A stretch of DNA of 64,000 nt from Trogon surrucura. Its lineage: Eukaryota; Chordata; Aves; Trogoniformes; Trogonidae. The notes beneath the pieces were generated by a model. It was not told the origin of the DNA and searched no databases. It saw only the letters and a program-made list of their open reading frames with translations. Both the position numbers and the translations under genes were made by a program. The stretch spans positions 18,279,001 through 18,343,000 of the forward strand of contig CM036626.1 in NCBI GenBank assembly GCA_020746105.1, given 5' to 3'. This document shows positions 49,341 through 63,138 of this stretch, piece by piece (position 1 is the stretch's first letter; every line of letters begins with the position of its first letter).

Positions 49341-52300
49341 CTAAATAACTATTTTACATTCATAAACACATCTCTGTGTCACGACCACACTTGCACACAC
49401 CTCCCCGTTTCGGTGCAGTGCTGTGCGATGCCAGCTCCTCAGTGGTGCTGCTGGAGGAGGTAAGTTGTGGTGCTGAAAACATACATCTCCATCTCGCCAG
49501 CCTGGACGTTGGCATTTTAAAATACCCCAGCACTTTCCAACAGTCTATACATGCCTTGTTAAACTGGGGGAAGGATCACCATCCGTGTTTCAGAGCCAAG
49601 GAGAGAAAATAAGCCATTTGTTGTTCAGGGCATTGTGTCTAGCGAGCAGTTAAGACATAAATACTGAATCTTTGCTGTTAATAAATTTTGAGGGGGCTGC
49701 TGATCCTTGGATAACTCTGCCATGCTTTCCCCCAGCTTGCAGCACGTTACATCGAGTCATTGCCAGACCCATTTCATAACTCCAGTAGCTGCTTTTTTGC
49801 CACAAGCCACCTTCGCCCACACCATGCAAATTGTCTTTATTTTAACACCATCGCTGCCCATTTGCCTCCCGGGCTGCGCAACGGCTCGCAGCCCTGCGGT
49901 GCCCAGGAAGGGGACTGCCAGCTCCACGCCCAGTTTTCGCCTCCCCAGCCTCCCAAATCAGGACAGATGTGAGCATGATCCGCCCCAACATGTGGATAGT
50001 GCCAGGGAAAGAGGCAGCATCGATCTCTGTTGCTGGGGACGGGGACCCCCAGCTGGGATCTGCTCCCCGTGGGGAGCATTCCCCAGCGAGACCCTTCCCT
50101 GTCACCATCTCAGGGTGCCGCATCTCTAAAAAGCACTTAAACGACCTCCAGTTCCTCAAACAGCACCGAGTGCATGGGTTGTACAGCTGTGATGCCTACA
50201 TTTGCCTGCGAGAGCAGCCCTACATGAGCACAGCTGTGGGATAAAAAGCCTCTCAGATGGCACTTTCCAGCAATGGGTCAGAGATGAGTCCCCAGCCCTA
50301 GCTGTCCCCTGACTTACGGTCACCTCCTGCACAAGCTCACCCCACAGATGCAGGAGCAGGACCGGAGCGACGGCCCCGGGCAGCAGCCTGCCCTATTCTC
50401 CCCCCTTGCCTGGCTCCAAAGCCCGACCCAACATAAGAATATATGTCCCATGGCTCCTCTGCTAGCAGTGCCCCTGGGCACCAAAAATGAATCCCTCAGC
50501 ACGGTTTTATTGCTCAGTTCAAGGTGCAGTCGAAAGATGTATGTTCAACACAGCTCTGCTTTCCTCCCCCTCCTTCCCTCCTTGTAAAGGAGAGGAGGAA
50601 AATCAAGTTGCTGGCTGCCATCGGCACCTTCTCTGCCCTGAGCACTCCCGCGCCGGACCCAGCAGCCCTTCCGCACGTGTTGCAGCCTGGGGTTTTTGGC
50701 AGCCTCCATTTGATGCGATCCTGGAAAGGCTCTGACAAGCTCCCAGGCTCTGTGTTTCGCACGAGCAAAGCCTTTTCCAAAGGGAACGCTTAAAGGGTTA
50801 TGCAAGAACAAAGCTAAAAGGGCTTGTAATTATTCCGAGTTGGGCAGGGGCTAAATTAGCCAAGCAGAGTCATTACCCGCTTCAGATCTTCACTGCAAGG
50901 CAGCGAGAGGATGCAGATCTCCTCGAGCTACAGAACCAGCTGGTTTAGAGGGTTTATTTAGCCCAGGAAACCTCCGGTCTCCCAAACCAAGAGCAGCTGC
51001 AAACCACCGAACCTGCAGAGCAGCCACCTTGGCCCTGCTGTGGCAGAGAGGAGGAGCCAACGCTAAGCAGCTGAAACTTGCTGCAAATTGCCCTGACCTG
51101 GCCTAGCCATGGTCTGCAGAGAGTTTCATGCCTCTGATCCCTCTCACAGCCAACTGACCTCGCTGCGCCAGTGGGGGGGCAGAGCAACTGGTAAAATTTG
51201 GGGTGCAGCATCTCTAAGAGCGAGTTTTGCCCCACATTGCTGGGGCTTAAAGAATGAGGGGGAAGAAATGGCAGCTTTCGGCCGCTGTTCCTGATGCACT
51301 CGCCGAGGTGGAACCGACTTCTTCCTTCAGCCACAGGGCTCTTTCTGCTGGAAAATATCCCCTGGACCGTGCCTAGGGTTGAGGGATCAGAGCAGGCCAA
51401 GCAAAAGATGCCAGATGCCAGAGCATGTGCAGCGGTGCCCGCACAGTAGCTGCAGGACACTCCAGCACTGGAGGTCCCAGCTCCTCCCTGCAGTCTCCGA
51501 AACGCAGAAACGAACCCAGCATAATTTGTGTTTGAGACATAATTTCACTATAATTGCTGTCATAAATATTAAACCAAACAAACCCTGCTGCGCCCTGCCA
51601 CCCCGGGAGCGCTGCCTGCGAGACGCACGTGTGGCAGCGCGGGCTGGATTTCTGAGCGCTGTAGTTATAGCAACAGGCGCTGCCGTTCCTCGGCACCAGT
51701 TACGCAACTCTCGGCTGCACCCTGAAAAGTGCAACTCGCCGCACAAAGCCGCTGAGCACCAGCAGCAGCCAAAACCCCACGGGCACAAAAGGCAGCTCAC
51801 AGGCACAGCACGAGCCCCTTGGGGCAATGCTTCTGCCTCCGGTGCCCTGGGAGCCTCCCCAGCCACCTTTGCACCGTCACCCGTGGGCACAGGCCCCTAA
51901 AAAAGCAAGCGCCATGCGCCCCCTTTGCTTGCACAGCCCCCGAAGTGTTCACTCAATGTTATGCAGAACCAGCACGGATGCCTTGCTGCTGCCCGTGGAA
52001 GCGAAGATCTCTTTGGCGCTCAGCACACGCGGGGTCAGCAAGGCACACCGGTGTCTTTAAACGGCACTTGGCTGATTTTCTCTTCTTCACGACATGCAGC
52101 CAGGCTAAAGAGCAGTTCCCTTGCCTGCAACTCGGACACCCTGCTAAAAAATCAATAGTCATTCAGTGATATTCTGGCCGGCTGCATCGCGATGCCTTGG
52201 GAGCAGCAGCTCCGATTCGCCAGCCTCCTGAGTAAGCAAAACCTAATAAGGGTCAGACTGGCCTTGAGCAAATACTCTGAGGCCATTCAAGCAGCACAGC

Positions 52301-53939
52301 CCGATAAATCCATCTGAAACTTCAGGAGCTGCATTTTGTGCCCGTCAAAGGGACCATCCCAGGTATCAGGTGGCCGAGAGAAGGCTGGAAATGTCCCTTG
52401 GGTTCCCACACTCCCTCCACCCCTCGCAGCACGGTGCACGCCTCACTGCAGCCCTCCTCCTCATCCTAAAAGTCCTGAAAAATGAGGTGCACACCTCGCA
52501 TCAGCCTCACCGGAGCTTTGACAGGTTTATATGTTGAATATATATGAAACATGTCGCAGCTGACGCTGGCAACAGGCACGGCCGGCTGGCCCCAGGGAGG
52601 AGCACAGAGACTTGGAGCATCTGTGAGAGGAGAACAGGGAAAGAGCTCCCCAAGGGCTGATCCGGGCACACAAACTGCTCCAGAAAGACTACGGGGTATG
52701 AAGAGTAGGCGCTGGCTTATTTTAGCTTATTTACCTACAGCAACAGAGAGAACAGGAATGACAGGATTGGGTGCTAGAGTCAGGATGGCTGCATTAGGAC
52801 CGGGAACCGGCCGTGGATTTCTGAGTCGGTGCTGGACCAGGCTAAAGCAATTTGTTGCTGTTCGCTGGCTTGGCCAGGGAGCCAGGGAGCAGCAAAAGGT
52901 GGTCACACCAAGCACCAGCCACTTTTTAAAACAATCGGGAAGCTTAAAATAGATTTGAGCAACTTTGAACCGCTAAAACAAAAGTCAATGGCATCTTTGT
53001 TTAATGAAGAACAGAAATTGCTCTTCGCTGCGAATTAAGGCCAGCACCAGCAGGACTGGGTTTCAGCAGGTTTCAAAGGGCAGGAGCCGTATTATTTTTA
53101 AATGATAAATAAAATGTAATAGCCCGGCCTCAGGAATACAATCGTCTGCTTTTAATGCACTCCCGTTTCTCTAATTCTTCTCCGTCAGCGCAGATATATG
53201 AACTGCCACAAATCCCTGCCACCTCCCCATCTGCCTGCGTTACAGCCTGAAGTGCAGGACCTGCTCTGGATTACAACCTGACCGGGAAGCAAATCCCTCC
53301 CGGAGAGCAGGAGGGGAAGGACATGACTCTTTCCCCTGGGCACTGTCTGCGATAAGAGGAGAATTAAGACTTCCAATCTATTTCTAATGGAGAGGTTACG
53401 AGAGGGCATATTGGAAGCAATTGAAAGGTTGGTAAAGGGGCTCCAGCCTGGAAATGTATGGAGTCTCATTACCTTTTATCTTTCCAGCATATAAAGTTTG
53501 CAAAATCTCTGTTTAGGTTAGCAGGAAACCTCTGCAAGAATTATATATGCTGCCCACGTGCTTATCAAGGGAGAAAGAGCCGTGCTCCATCAGCCAGCTG
53601 TGGGGCTCGTCGGAGATAAAGATATCCCCCGCCCAGCAGTGACTCGGGATAAATCATCCTGTCCTCGCGCTGCCATTACGCCTCACCTCTGCTTGGCCCC
53701 TTCCAGCCGTCACACGATTTAGCTGCCAGAGCCAGGGCGAGGGAGCTCGGCCGAGTCTTTTTCAGTCGTCCTCGTGCTCTCCCCGCAGTGTGGGAAAGAA
53801 GGGAGCGCTTAATTTACAGCTCAGCTGTAAATGCCCCATTCTAGACAGCCCACTGAGCTTAAATACACCCCTGGCTGGACCCTGGGAAAAACAGCATTTG
53901 GATCCGGTTGGTTTTTAGGCTGGATCCCAGAGCTATCTG

Positions 53940-54260
53940 GCCATTAGACGTACAGCGTAAGGCCTGCGATATTTGCTGTCGGCCAATGCCACCAAGTCAT
54001 GAAAAGTAGTGAGGCATGTAACCAAAATCCCAGAAGACTCATTAGTTTGTGTAAGCACCACATCTACACCCGGAAAATCAAACTGCGTGTGTGAAAGAGA
54101 ACAAATTAAAATTCCATTTCATGTATACCAAATAGAAGCTATCATCAGTGGGAGGATGTTAGAGATATATTGGTACTCGCATAATTCCTTGGTGAACTTT
54201 TATGGGCCAATTGATAAAAAATATTCTCATGAGAGCAATGCACATTATTTCTAGAGCTCC
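53940..54260. promoter_or_regulatory. Candidate conserved regulatory block
   Basis: A repeat-free block runs from GGCCATTAGACG to GCACATTATTTC, mostly AT-rich, with GGGCCAATTGATAAAAAATA and CAAATTAAAATTCC. It also holds an 81-codon open frame (54009-54254, plus) with no recognised domain; a coding exon is less likely than regulatory DNA. Confidence 0.25.
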
Positions 54261-56819
54261 AATATTTTACTAGCGAGCCAGTGCAGAGATGTGTGATTTA
54301 CACAACCGACACAGCACAGGGCTACCTCGACACGGGTAGCACAAGCACAAGTGCTCCGTGGGGAATTCTCCCCTGGAATCCATTCACAATGACTCTGTTT
54401 GGCCTGGGGAGAGATGACGATCTTAAGCCAGGATTTATGTGGATCTCTCCTGTCAGAAAAGTAGCAAATGCTTTCAACAGCAATGTTCCCAAGCAGGACA
54501 AAATCCAGCGTGATGAAAAAAATAAAAGCCACAGCAGTCCTTCATCTTTCCTTACTATTGTCTCAAATGCCTTCAGCAAACTGGAGCAATTTCTTCCAGC
54601 TCTCACAAAAAAACCCATGAGAATCTAGATAAAATACCTTCATCTGTGCCTTCTTCCAGATGCACGGCACTGGGCCAAATCCTTGCAGAAAAACAAGTGG
54701 CTCTGATAAGGTCAGGGCTGTTTGCTAACCACGATGTCCATCCTCACGCAGCCAGTCCGTGCCGCGTGTGGGCACAGTCACATTCAAGGTTCCTGACACC
54801 TGAGGATCTCGAAGCACTTCTCAAATAGCAGCGACCTGCCAGCTCCTCGCCCTGTAGCTCTCCTGGAAATCAGTCACAAGGTTCTTCGTGGGACAGAGGA
54901 CTCTGGGTCTGACCTCCCCATAGATCATCGCTCAGGATTTGCTTGCGGGAAACAGATGGAATCTGTGCTGTTTCAAATGAGAACTGCGTTCACTGATTTG
55001 GTCCCGTGGAGTTCAGGGGTAAAATATCAGCTGCCAAGACTCCATCTCTGCCTGTTGGCAGCTGGGGTGGCACGTGGGGCTCACAAGGGATGTTCGTGCA
55101 GCCGAAAGACGTGGTCACCCCTCTGCAGCACCTCCAGCGCGCTTCTGTGTGTGCAAAGCCCTCCCTCTGCTCTCAAGGCACCCAAAACTTAAATAAAAGA
55201 AAATGAACATCGGTTTTCTGAGCTCACCGGCCAGGTGCAGTTTCTGATTTCACAAATCATATGGAAGAGAGCTCATTTAGTTAATTGTGTCGTTTATGTA
55301 GAGAAGTGCATTCAAGTCCAAACCTGAAGCAGCACAGCAGATTTACCCTGAAACTTGGAAATCAGGTGCTTAACTGATAACAGCATTTCTGCATTTTACT
55401 ACACCCGTGCCGCCTGCCCCTGCTCTGCTGATTCAGGCAAATCACGGGGGCCCACGACTCCAAGGATGCTTTTCTACGTGACTGACCTTGTCATTCACCG
55501 TAGCAGGAGCAGCCGAGCTCAAGCTCTTCACCTCAGGCACGAAGAGCTCTGCAGGCACAACCTCTCATCCCTGCCCTTGCGAAGGAGGTGAAGTCACTCA
55601 GCTCTTTGCGCAGTGAAGGCTGCGAGGGGAGGGCAGTAAATATTTACCGGGGCTCAAGATTCACCTGAGAACAAGGACCAGGATGAGTCTCTAAGGAAAA
55701 AAACTGCAGAACACGACAACTTCATTACTTCCAGCCGGCACGGTACTAGTCACCCACCGTAATCAACTTTGTCGTGGTTTAGCCTATTCAGCAGATTTGT
55801 CTCCGCTCATCTGTCTGTATTAACATAGGTAACTCTTTTATTAAGATGTAATCCAACTATGGAATAAATAAAAATCCAATAGTAATACTGAGGTCTAATG
55901 AAAGACAAAAACCTGTTGCTGTCTTTCTAAATTAAACTGTCTTCATTCTACCTCACCAATTTGTACTCATGTAAAACAGCCCATCAGGATTTTTTAGGTA
56001 CGTAAATGCCTCCAAGAGAGGGATGGCAGGACACCCCTGGGTGACACAACCTGAGCACTGCTCAGGAAGGTTCAGGTACAGGAGCATTTGACTCTACTGA
56101 TTGCATCTTGGGTTGCGTGGGTCACATCTTACTTTCCAACAGGCATTTCCCATGGCTGCTGACCACCTTACCTTCTTGCTTCATACCAGTCAGCAGGTTT
56201 TTCACTGCGAGTGTTGATCCAGCAACCGTGTTTGGTATTTCTTGGCTGTTCTCAACAGCAGGAATAGCTGCTGCATCCCTCAGCCAGAGATGCCAAATTT
56301 AGCATCTCGTGGGATGCAGCGCCGGTTGCAGCTTGCAGGACTGACTTGGGGACTTCAGCCTTCATAGACCCTGTGTGCGACAGATCTTGAATGTCTGCGC
56401 CCTGATACCATTTGGGTCCGTGAGATCCCAACAAATTCTGCAGGTCCACGCACAAAGCTCACACCAGGGAGATCAGACATAGAGGATTTCCAGGCTGACC
56501 GTCGGGCTTGAAATCAGATGCCATCGCCACGTCAGCTCCGGCTTGGCACTGCAACGTCGTATTCTCTTCTCCACGCTTCCATTGCTTTCTTTAAATAGCG
56601 AAAGGAGCTTCTTGGAGTGCCAGAACAAACCTGAACTGTGAGAAGACACAAGGATGTGACCTGTGAAGCGCTGCAGTGGGCGCAGCTCTCAGCCCTCCGC
56701 AGCGCTCTCAGTGGTAACAGCACCCGATGGATTTGCACCAATGTGCCTGCACTGCCTTGTGGGGCTGGGAGCATTTCTCTAGCTTCTCAGACTACAACAA
56801 ACACACAGAAAAACGTGTC

Positions 56820-57230
56820 CTAGTCAATAATTTATTATATGAGATGGCAGCATAATTAAGTTACCAGAGAGCTTTGGGCAAATATCTGGCAGCATAAGGT
56901 GCTACGTGCTTTTGGCACGAGCTTTATTTAAACACGTTGGATCAATTTGAATCAATCTGACATGTACACACTTCAGGGCACGGCTGGTTTCAAATCAATT
57001 AAACTCCTTATGACTTTATGATTAGAAACCTGAGGTTATAAAACATTAATATAAAATCACAGTTTATAAAGTGAAAAATAAAATCCCAGCGTAATGTTTC
57101 ATGAAGATCACAGGAATCGTTATATAAGCTTCATTAAACAAACAAGGTAAGGGTAATTAGGCTGTAAATTGAGTACAATAGTTTAAAAAAGGAGAAACTA
57201 CAATTAGGAGGTGATGGCCACTTAACCAAA
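56820..57230. promoter_or_regulatory. Candidate conserved regulatory block
   Basis: A strongly AT-rich, repeat-free stretch holds GGCAGCATAA twice (near 56846 and 56889), AGTCAATAATTTATTATATG, ATCAATTTGAATCAATCTG and GGGTAATTAGG. No open frame of note. Inferred from texture only. Confidence 0.27.
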
Positions 57231-58242
57231 AATAAGCAAGTATGGATAACTAGTTACCTTCTGCATGATTTCAAACAAAAACTCACTTGACTCCTTCATG
57301 AGATGGTGCATCTGAACAAAACTTTCAGCCATAGAAGTTGGTTGCAGCAAATGGTTGCAGGACAAGGGAGGCAAAGAAACTGATTTGCAATTTGCCTGGA
57401 AAAATTAAAAACCCATGCCGAGCAGCAAGGTGCACATAGGTCTTGTCCAAAATACTGAATAAAATCCTAAATTGTATCATAGCCACAAGTTGTGCCCTAA
57501 GGATGTGATTCAGCAGAGAAGGTGTAGAAAATGTAAATGCAGGGGCTCACCTGGAAGGGCCGGTTTAAATCTCACTAAGGTGGACAGGACCGAAATACAC
57601 ATTTTAGTGCCTGGCTGATGAGAAATGAGTTTAAACTGGGGGCTTGAGAGCATTTCTAGAGGAAAGCCTGCCCATAGATTTTACCTTCTGCATTTAGTGT
57701 AGGAATTGTCAAATTCCGAAGTGCCACCCCCTACTACGCCAAATTTTCATTAGCAAGAGTCCCAGGGGAACGACATCCTCCCAAGTGTGCATTTCATCTG
57801 CAGAAGGAGCGTGGTGAGCTCGCTGCTTCTCTGGCTCGGCAGAAATTACCCAAACAGATTGAAATCCTGGCCAGCACAACCGCGTTTCTTGGGCAGATCC
57901 AGGCCAGCACACCTTTTCAAATGCTGTGAAAGCGATCCTCCTTCAGAAATACAGATTTTACAGGTGGCCTCTTATACAGGGGGCACCAATCACTTCCTAT
58001 AGCACCCAGGCCTATTTGCCAAAGGGCAGGGTCGAAAGTCCACTAAGTCAGCAGAAAAACTCATCAGCTTCAGCGGACTTTGCCCCAGACCTGGCTCCTT
58101 TCCTCTTTGTTTTAATGTTTGAAACCCAGGAGAGCCACCCACAGCTTTCCTAGCTTAGAGTTTGGGAGTCACACCCAAATGGATTCTTGTTGAAAGATGT
58201 AGAGGGTCTGAAGAAAAGAAAGGAAAAAAAAAAAGTAAAATG

Positions 58243-58311
58243 TAGAATCGCAGAATCATTTCGGTTGGAAAAGACCCTTAAGATCGTCGCATCCTGAGTG
58301 GGACAATCCTA
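58243..58311 (-). mobile_element. CR1 LINE 3' scrap
   Basis: AGAATCGCAGAATCATTTCG then GTTGGAAAAGACCCTTAAGA is the reverse complement of a CR1 3' end. Similarity is lost after about 70 bp. An A-rich stretch lies just before it. Same subtype look as 6876-6989. Confidence 0.8.
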
Positions 58312-59865
58312 ACTGATACGAGGCAGAGGAAAGCCATTCCCACAGATGCAGGCAGCCCAGGTCAGTTGTTGACCTGCCGCAGGAACCCCAGGCAGGTTAG
58401 CATGCCCAGTCTGCCCAGTCCCAGCAGCCAGCTGAATAAGAGAGAATCCTCCGGCAGTCCAGCCTGGCTGGAAACGCCGGGCATTTTCACACAGCCCAGT
58501 TCCTGCGACCTCCTTTCCCCATCCTTCCACCCCAAAGCCCCCACAGCGGCCTCACATAGCCCCGTGAGGGATGCCTGTCTGTCTGTCCGTCACTAGATGG
58601 TTTCACTCCCCATGCAAAGGCATCCAGCCTGCTCCGCTCCTCTCCTCCTTGCCGGTGTAGGGGGGAGCCAGTGGCTGCTGCTCGGGCTTGGCCATCAGCA
58701 CCCTGTGTTTGCTGGCCACAGGGGTTCTGCAGCAAACCTACGAGCTGTTCCAAAGCCGAGCAGCCAGCCGGGCTGGGAGAGCCTTCCAAACCCCCATAAT
58801 AGCATCCCAACGGCTCAGAAAATAAGGTATCAAGACTCTCGTGACGCTCGAAACAAGCCCCAAATCTGGATCGCTTCAGCCTCGTGCTGCCACTTTGAAC
58901 TTCTTGGCAACCGGTTCGGAGCCTTTGAAGCTGTATCCCAGTCCCACCTCCCTCCCAGTTCAAACACGGGGCGGCCGGCGTGCCTCTCCATCAGCTGGCC
59001 GGCACATTGGCGGCAGCACGTGGCCGGGTGACGGCTGGACGGGCAGCTGCGGCACCCTGTCAGGCCCACCAGCACCCTGGCAGCAGATTGGTCTGGATGT
59101 GGTGTCTCGAGGAAGGCACCAGCTTGTGGGTTGGGGGGGTTACTGCACAGAATTAATAAGCAGAATGAAAAGTTGAGCCTTTTGCGGTGAGCTGTCAGGC
59201 CCCCAAGAATCAGACCCTAAAGGTTGAGGTACCTGAATCCAGCCCCCAAAATCATGACCTTGGGTTAGAGCACGGGGATGTTTAACTCTGTGCCCGAGGC
59301 TTGGCTGGTTCCCCGGTAGGTTTTGTTTTGATTTTTGAGGGTGGGATGAATCACTTCTCCATGCTTTCCCCCGTCTGTAAAGGTGAGAAACAGCTAAAAC
59401 CGAAAGAAGGCCCAGAAGTCAGCGATACTTCCCGTAGCTTTGCTGCAGACGCCAGAAACCTCCCGATCCCCGGTGAGAGGGCTCCGCATGTGTGCAAAGG
59501 CGGAGGAGAAAAACTGGTTCCGTCACAAAAGCCGTGGGGACGCCTGGGTGACGCCGTGGCCAGAGCTCTTCTCCTCCCCACTGAGCACAAGGCGACGAGT
59601 CTCAAGTTGGACTCGGTGGGGGGCATCTCCTGTGACCCCCCCATATCTGGCTGAGCCTCCACAGGGGTCTCAAGTGGGGAACGGGAGACGGCGAGGGAGG
59701 GTTTTACGAGCCGGCGTACGGCAACTCGCCAGGGACGCCGGCACACTGGCCGGGAGCCAGCACGACGCTCCTGCATTTATTAGGGGACCTGCTGGCTTAC
59801 CAGGAAATTACACAGCAGTTAAATACTTTATACATTGAGCTAGTTTATTAAGGAGCTGCTCGAGA

Positions 59866-59885
59866 TTTTTTTTTTTTTTTTTTTT
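59866..59885. repeat. Poly(T) tract, 20 T
   Basis: An uninterrupted homopolymer with no associated element recognised. Confidence 0.8.
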
Positions 59886-61514
59886 CATAGAGGGACCATT
59901 CTGGAAATTCTGATGCTGGGAGCAGGAGCCAGCCCTGCGATGCGGCACGGCTCAGTGGCACGGCGCTGCTGCGTCGCCACTCGCCGGGAACAGGAGCTGA
60001 GCGTGAAGGAAAAAAAAAGCCATGAAACAGGAGATCTCTCCCAGGAGCCTGCAAACAAATATAAAAGAGCAGAGCGAATCCCAACAGGCAGGCACGAGCA
60101 GGGCTGCAGCTACGGCTGCAGCACGGGCTGGCAAACCCACGTGGGTTTTAATCTGTGAGTGTGGGCACCGCTGGACAAAATCCATGGCAGGATAAATCCC
60201 ACAGCAAATAAATGCTTGTTCCTTGCCTGGGCCAGGCTGGAGAACAGGCACATCCCCACCGGGGCTCCCAGCGCCAGCACCTCTGCCCCTCTGGAGATGA
60301 GCCCAGACCCCAGTGCTACTTCTCAGGTCACCTCCAATTCTCCATGGAAGAGAATCCACGTGTGCCCCAGTCTGGCTTCACACCCCAGGCAGGAGCTCAA
60401 GGCTGCCAGGATGGTGGATGCCAGCACAGCGGCTCACAAGGAACAATCCCTGCCAGGTAAGGAGTGACTCAGGCGCATACCCCGGGGTTTGGCAGGTGCC
60501 AAAGCCAACACAGATAAATGACAAACAATGAACCTTGAGACTAGAAATAAAACAACATCCTGAGTGAAAAGATCGTCATAAGGATTGACCAGAAAAGTCA
60601 CCAAGGCTGTTATGCAGAAAGGAGGAAAAATAACCCCACAACTTTCTTATCACAGTGGGAGGCGGCGAAGGAGCGCTGGGGTCATCCCCGACACCTTCTC
60701 GGAGACCTGCCAGGGGCACGGGGACTTTGCAGAGGGACACAGACACAGCCCAGGGGTTTCATGCTCATTTCTACAACCCACCCAGCCCCAGGGAGCACCC
60801 AGGTTCTGTTCAGCAGGCTCAGGCACAGCAGCAACCATCTGCAGGGACAAGGAGGAGAGGGCGACTGTTTCTGATGTAGGGAAACCAAGGAGCTGGGATG
60901 GCTCTGACCCATGAGGTCCCCAACAGAGTGAGTTAAAACTGTCCCTACCAACACAAAACAAAAGGGTCACCCACGGCAGGAGGGCGTGCAGCCGTTCTTG
61001 GGGTAACAGCGGCTGTTGGGCACATCCCGGCGGAAAAATGAGTTTTCCGTGGCAGGCGTTAACTGTCAACACAGCGTTTGCGTTGCATCGATTATCCCTG
61101 GAGAAAATGGGGACAGCGAGTGTGCTGACCTTTACAGGGAAAGCACCAACATCTGCAGGCTCCCTGCTGCAGAGCAGAAGCGCACTCCCGTTACCACAAA
61201 AACCAGGGGTGTCTCTCTACACCCTGCCCCGAGGCACAGGGATCGTGTCCTTCCAGCACCTCGGCTGTGCCCAGAAATCACTGCGCGGCTGCACAAATCC
61301 TTCTCCCAGCACCCATCTCCTAGGTTTTCACTCCTTTGCCTTTCGACTTTGAAGGTGAGGTTGTGGCAGATGCCGGTGGAGCTCAGCGGTAGCGCCCTGC
61401 CCTCACCCACCTCACCCCGGGCAATCCGGGCACGGCCGGGCCACGGTGGTAAATCACGGGCAACTGCCCAAGTGTCACCAGCGAGGATGTGTCAAGCGGC
61501 GGCCACGGCCGCTC

Positions 61515-62110
61515 ACCCATGAAATGTAAATTTAATGTAACTATTTGCAATGTAAAGTGCTCTGCACTTTGAAAAATATGCTATTATTCGTGCCATTTAT
61601 TGGAGAGAGGGGGGAAAATGTATTCAGAAACAGTCTCCTGAGCATGTTCACTTCTTTCTGCATCCAGAGTTATGGAGTGGATATTGAAATTTAGCAGCTG
61701 TGGGATACGCGGACCAACAGTGCCATCACCACTAAATCATCTCTTATTTAGCTAATGCCCTTCAGCGCTCGCAGCCTCCTGCAAAAGCTACATATAGAAT
61801 AGAAAATGACCTGCCAAGCTTGCAGCACACTGGTCAAAAAAATACCACCTTCCTTCAGTTCTTCCAAAATGCACGTCCCAATAATAGCAACAAGGTGTTT
61901 ATAAATATTTCAGGGCTAATAAGTTTATTCTTAGGCAATAACATTTTCCTAAGAGTCTTTTTTGTTTGTTTGCTTTCATCCACATTACTGAAAGTGTCCA
62001 CCTCAAAACAGTTAAATCAATTGCAAAGGAAGATATGTAAATGAATGAAAGAATATCTAATCCACTATTGCCACTATTAGAATATTTTATTCTATTTTGA
62101 ATTACGATTA
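61515..62110. promoter_or_regulatory. Candidate conserved regulatory block with AATGTAA triplet
   Basis: AATGTAA occurs three times in 33 bp (61523, 61534, 61549) at the left end of an AT-rich, repeat-free stretch that follows GC-rich DNA abruptly. Further words include AATATGCTATTATTCGTGCC. No factor is assigned. Confidence 0.25.
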
Positions 62111-63108
62111 AAACTTCTTAACTTTCTAGTCTCACACGGCATATTAAGGAGCTGTCTTTTTGTAACTGTACATGTGTAGACATTAACAAAGCAAGGGGGA
62201 AAAAAAAGGCTCGCAAACTGAAGTATTTCAATTATTTCAAAATAATGTGGGGTTTTTTTGCTCTCTCCTGACTTGCAGATTCATCTTTCTCTCACTTTTA
62301 GGTCAACATCATAAATTAGGAGTTTCACAGCTGAGGAACTGGCACCACTGATAACTCAGAAATTAATACATTGGGGAGGAAGCAGTCGAGAAAAACAATT
62401 ATTGTTAGAAAGAATGCAAAAAACCTTCTTTATAACTGTTACTCTGTATCCACGGACTCAAGAGGAAACACCTCCAGCAAGTCCCTTCAGAAGATGGTTC
62501 AAGCAGTCACATTACCATGGACTATTCATGCTCATGCAGTCAATTAACTGAGTGCAGAAGGGATAACTTCTCTGCTCGTGTAAATCACTCACAAGCATCT
62601 GGCCTCCTTGGTCTTCACTGAAAAGACGACACTTGGCGCGAGGTAGGTGACCTGCCCTGACCAGCTCGCCTACATCCGCAGCGGCTATTTCGGCGAGTTT
62701 TGGCCAGAAGAACGGGGCACATCCACCCCACCTCGCGCAGGCAACGTGACGTCCCTTTCTTCTGCTTAGATTTAACAAGTTAACTGTTGCAAGCTATTTA
62801 AATCTTTATAAATACCCTCCCCCCAAAAGAATATACTTTTGTCAGTGAAGCCAAATTATGAAAGACCATGTGGCGTGACCTACGAGACAGCACAACTGCT
62901 TGCTGATTTTTTTCTTTCTTCGGTTCAGAATAAATTAGTGGTTTGTTTTGTTTTGTTTTTTTTTAACTGCAGGTCAAAGACTTGGTTTTGCTTCAGAAAA
63001 TGTGTCTGTTTGACCAGGCTTAAACTGGTGAGCATCAGTCAATGGAGGTGACAAGTGCCTTAACAGCCTCAGATACTTGGTAAGGAATGTCCCCTTGTCA
63101 AACCCTAA

Positions 63109-63138
63109 CTGGTGTCCTGGTATCTGGTGTCCTGGTAA
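63109..63138. repeat. Two-copy tandem repeat, 15-bp unit
   Basis: CTGGTGTCCTGGTAT followed directly by CTGGTGTCCTGGTAA; one mismatch in the last base. Confidence 0.85.

Larger units (their letters stand above)
47087..58242. other. Intergenic DNA, no gene recognised
   Basis: No exon, RNA gene or mobile element is recognised apart from the listed blocks. GC-rich segments (49.8-50.2, 51.6-51.9 kb) have overlapping open frames on both strands and nothing like a known domain. Confidence 0.5.

Noticed and set aside
55783-55800. Avian LTR start (TCGTGGTTTAGCC-like)
   Set aside because: Only about 14 bases fit; there is no LTR body, poly(A) signal or partner LTR.
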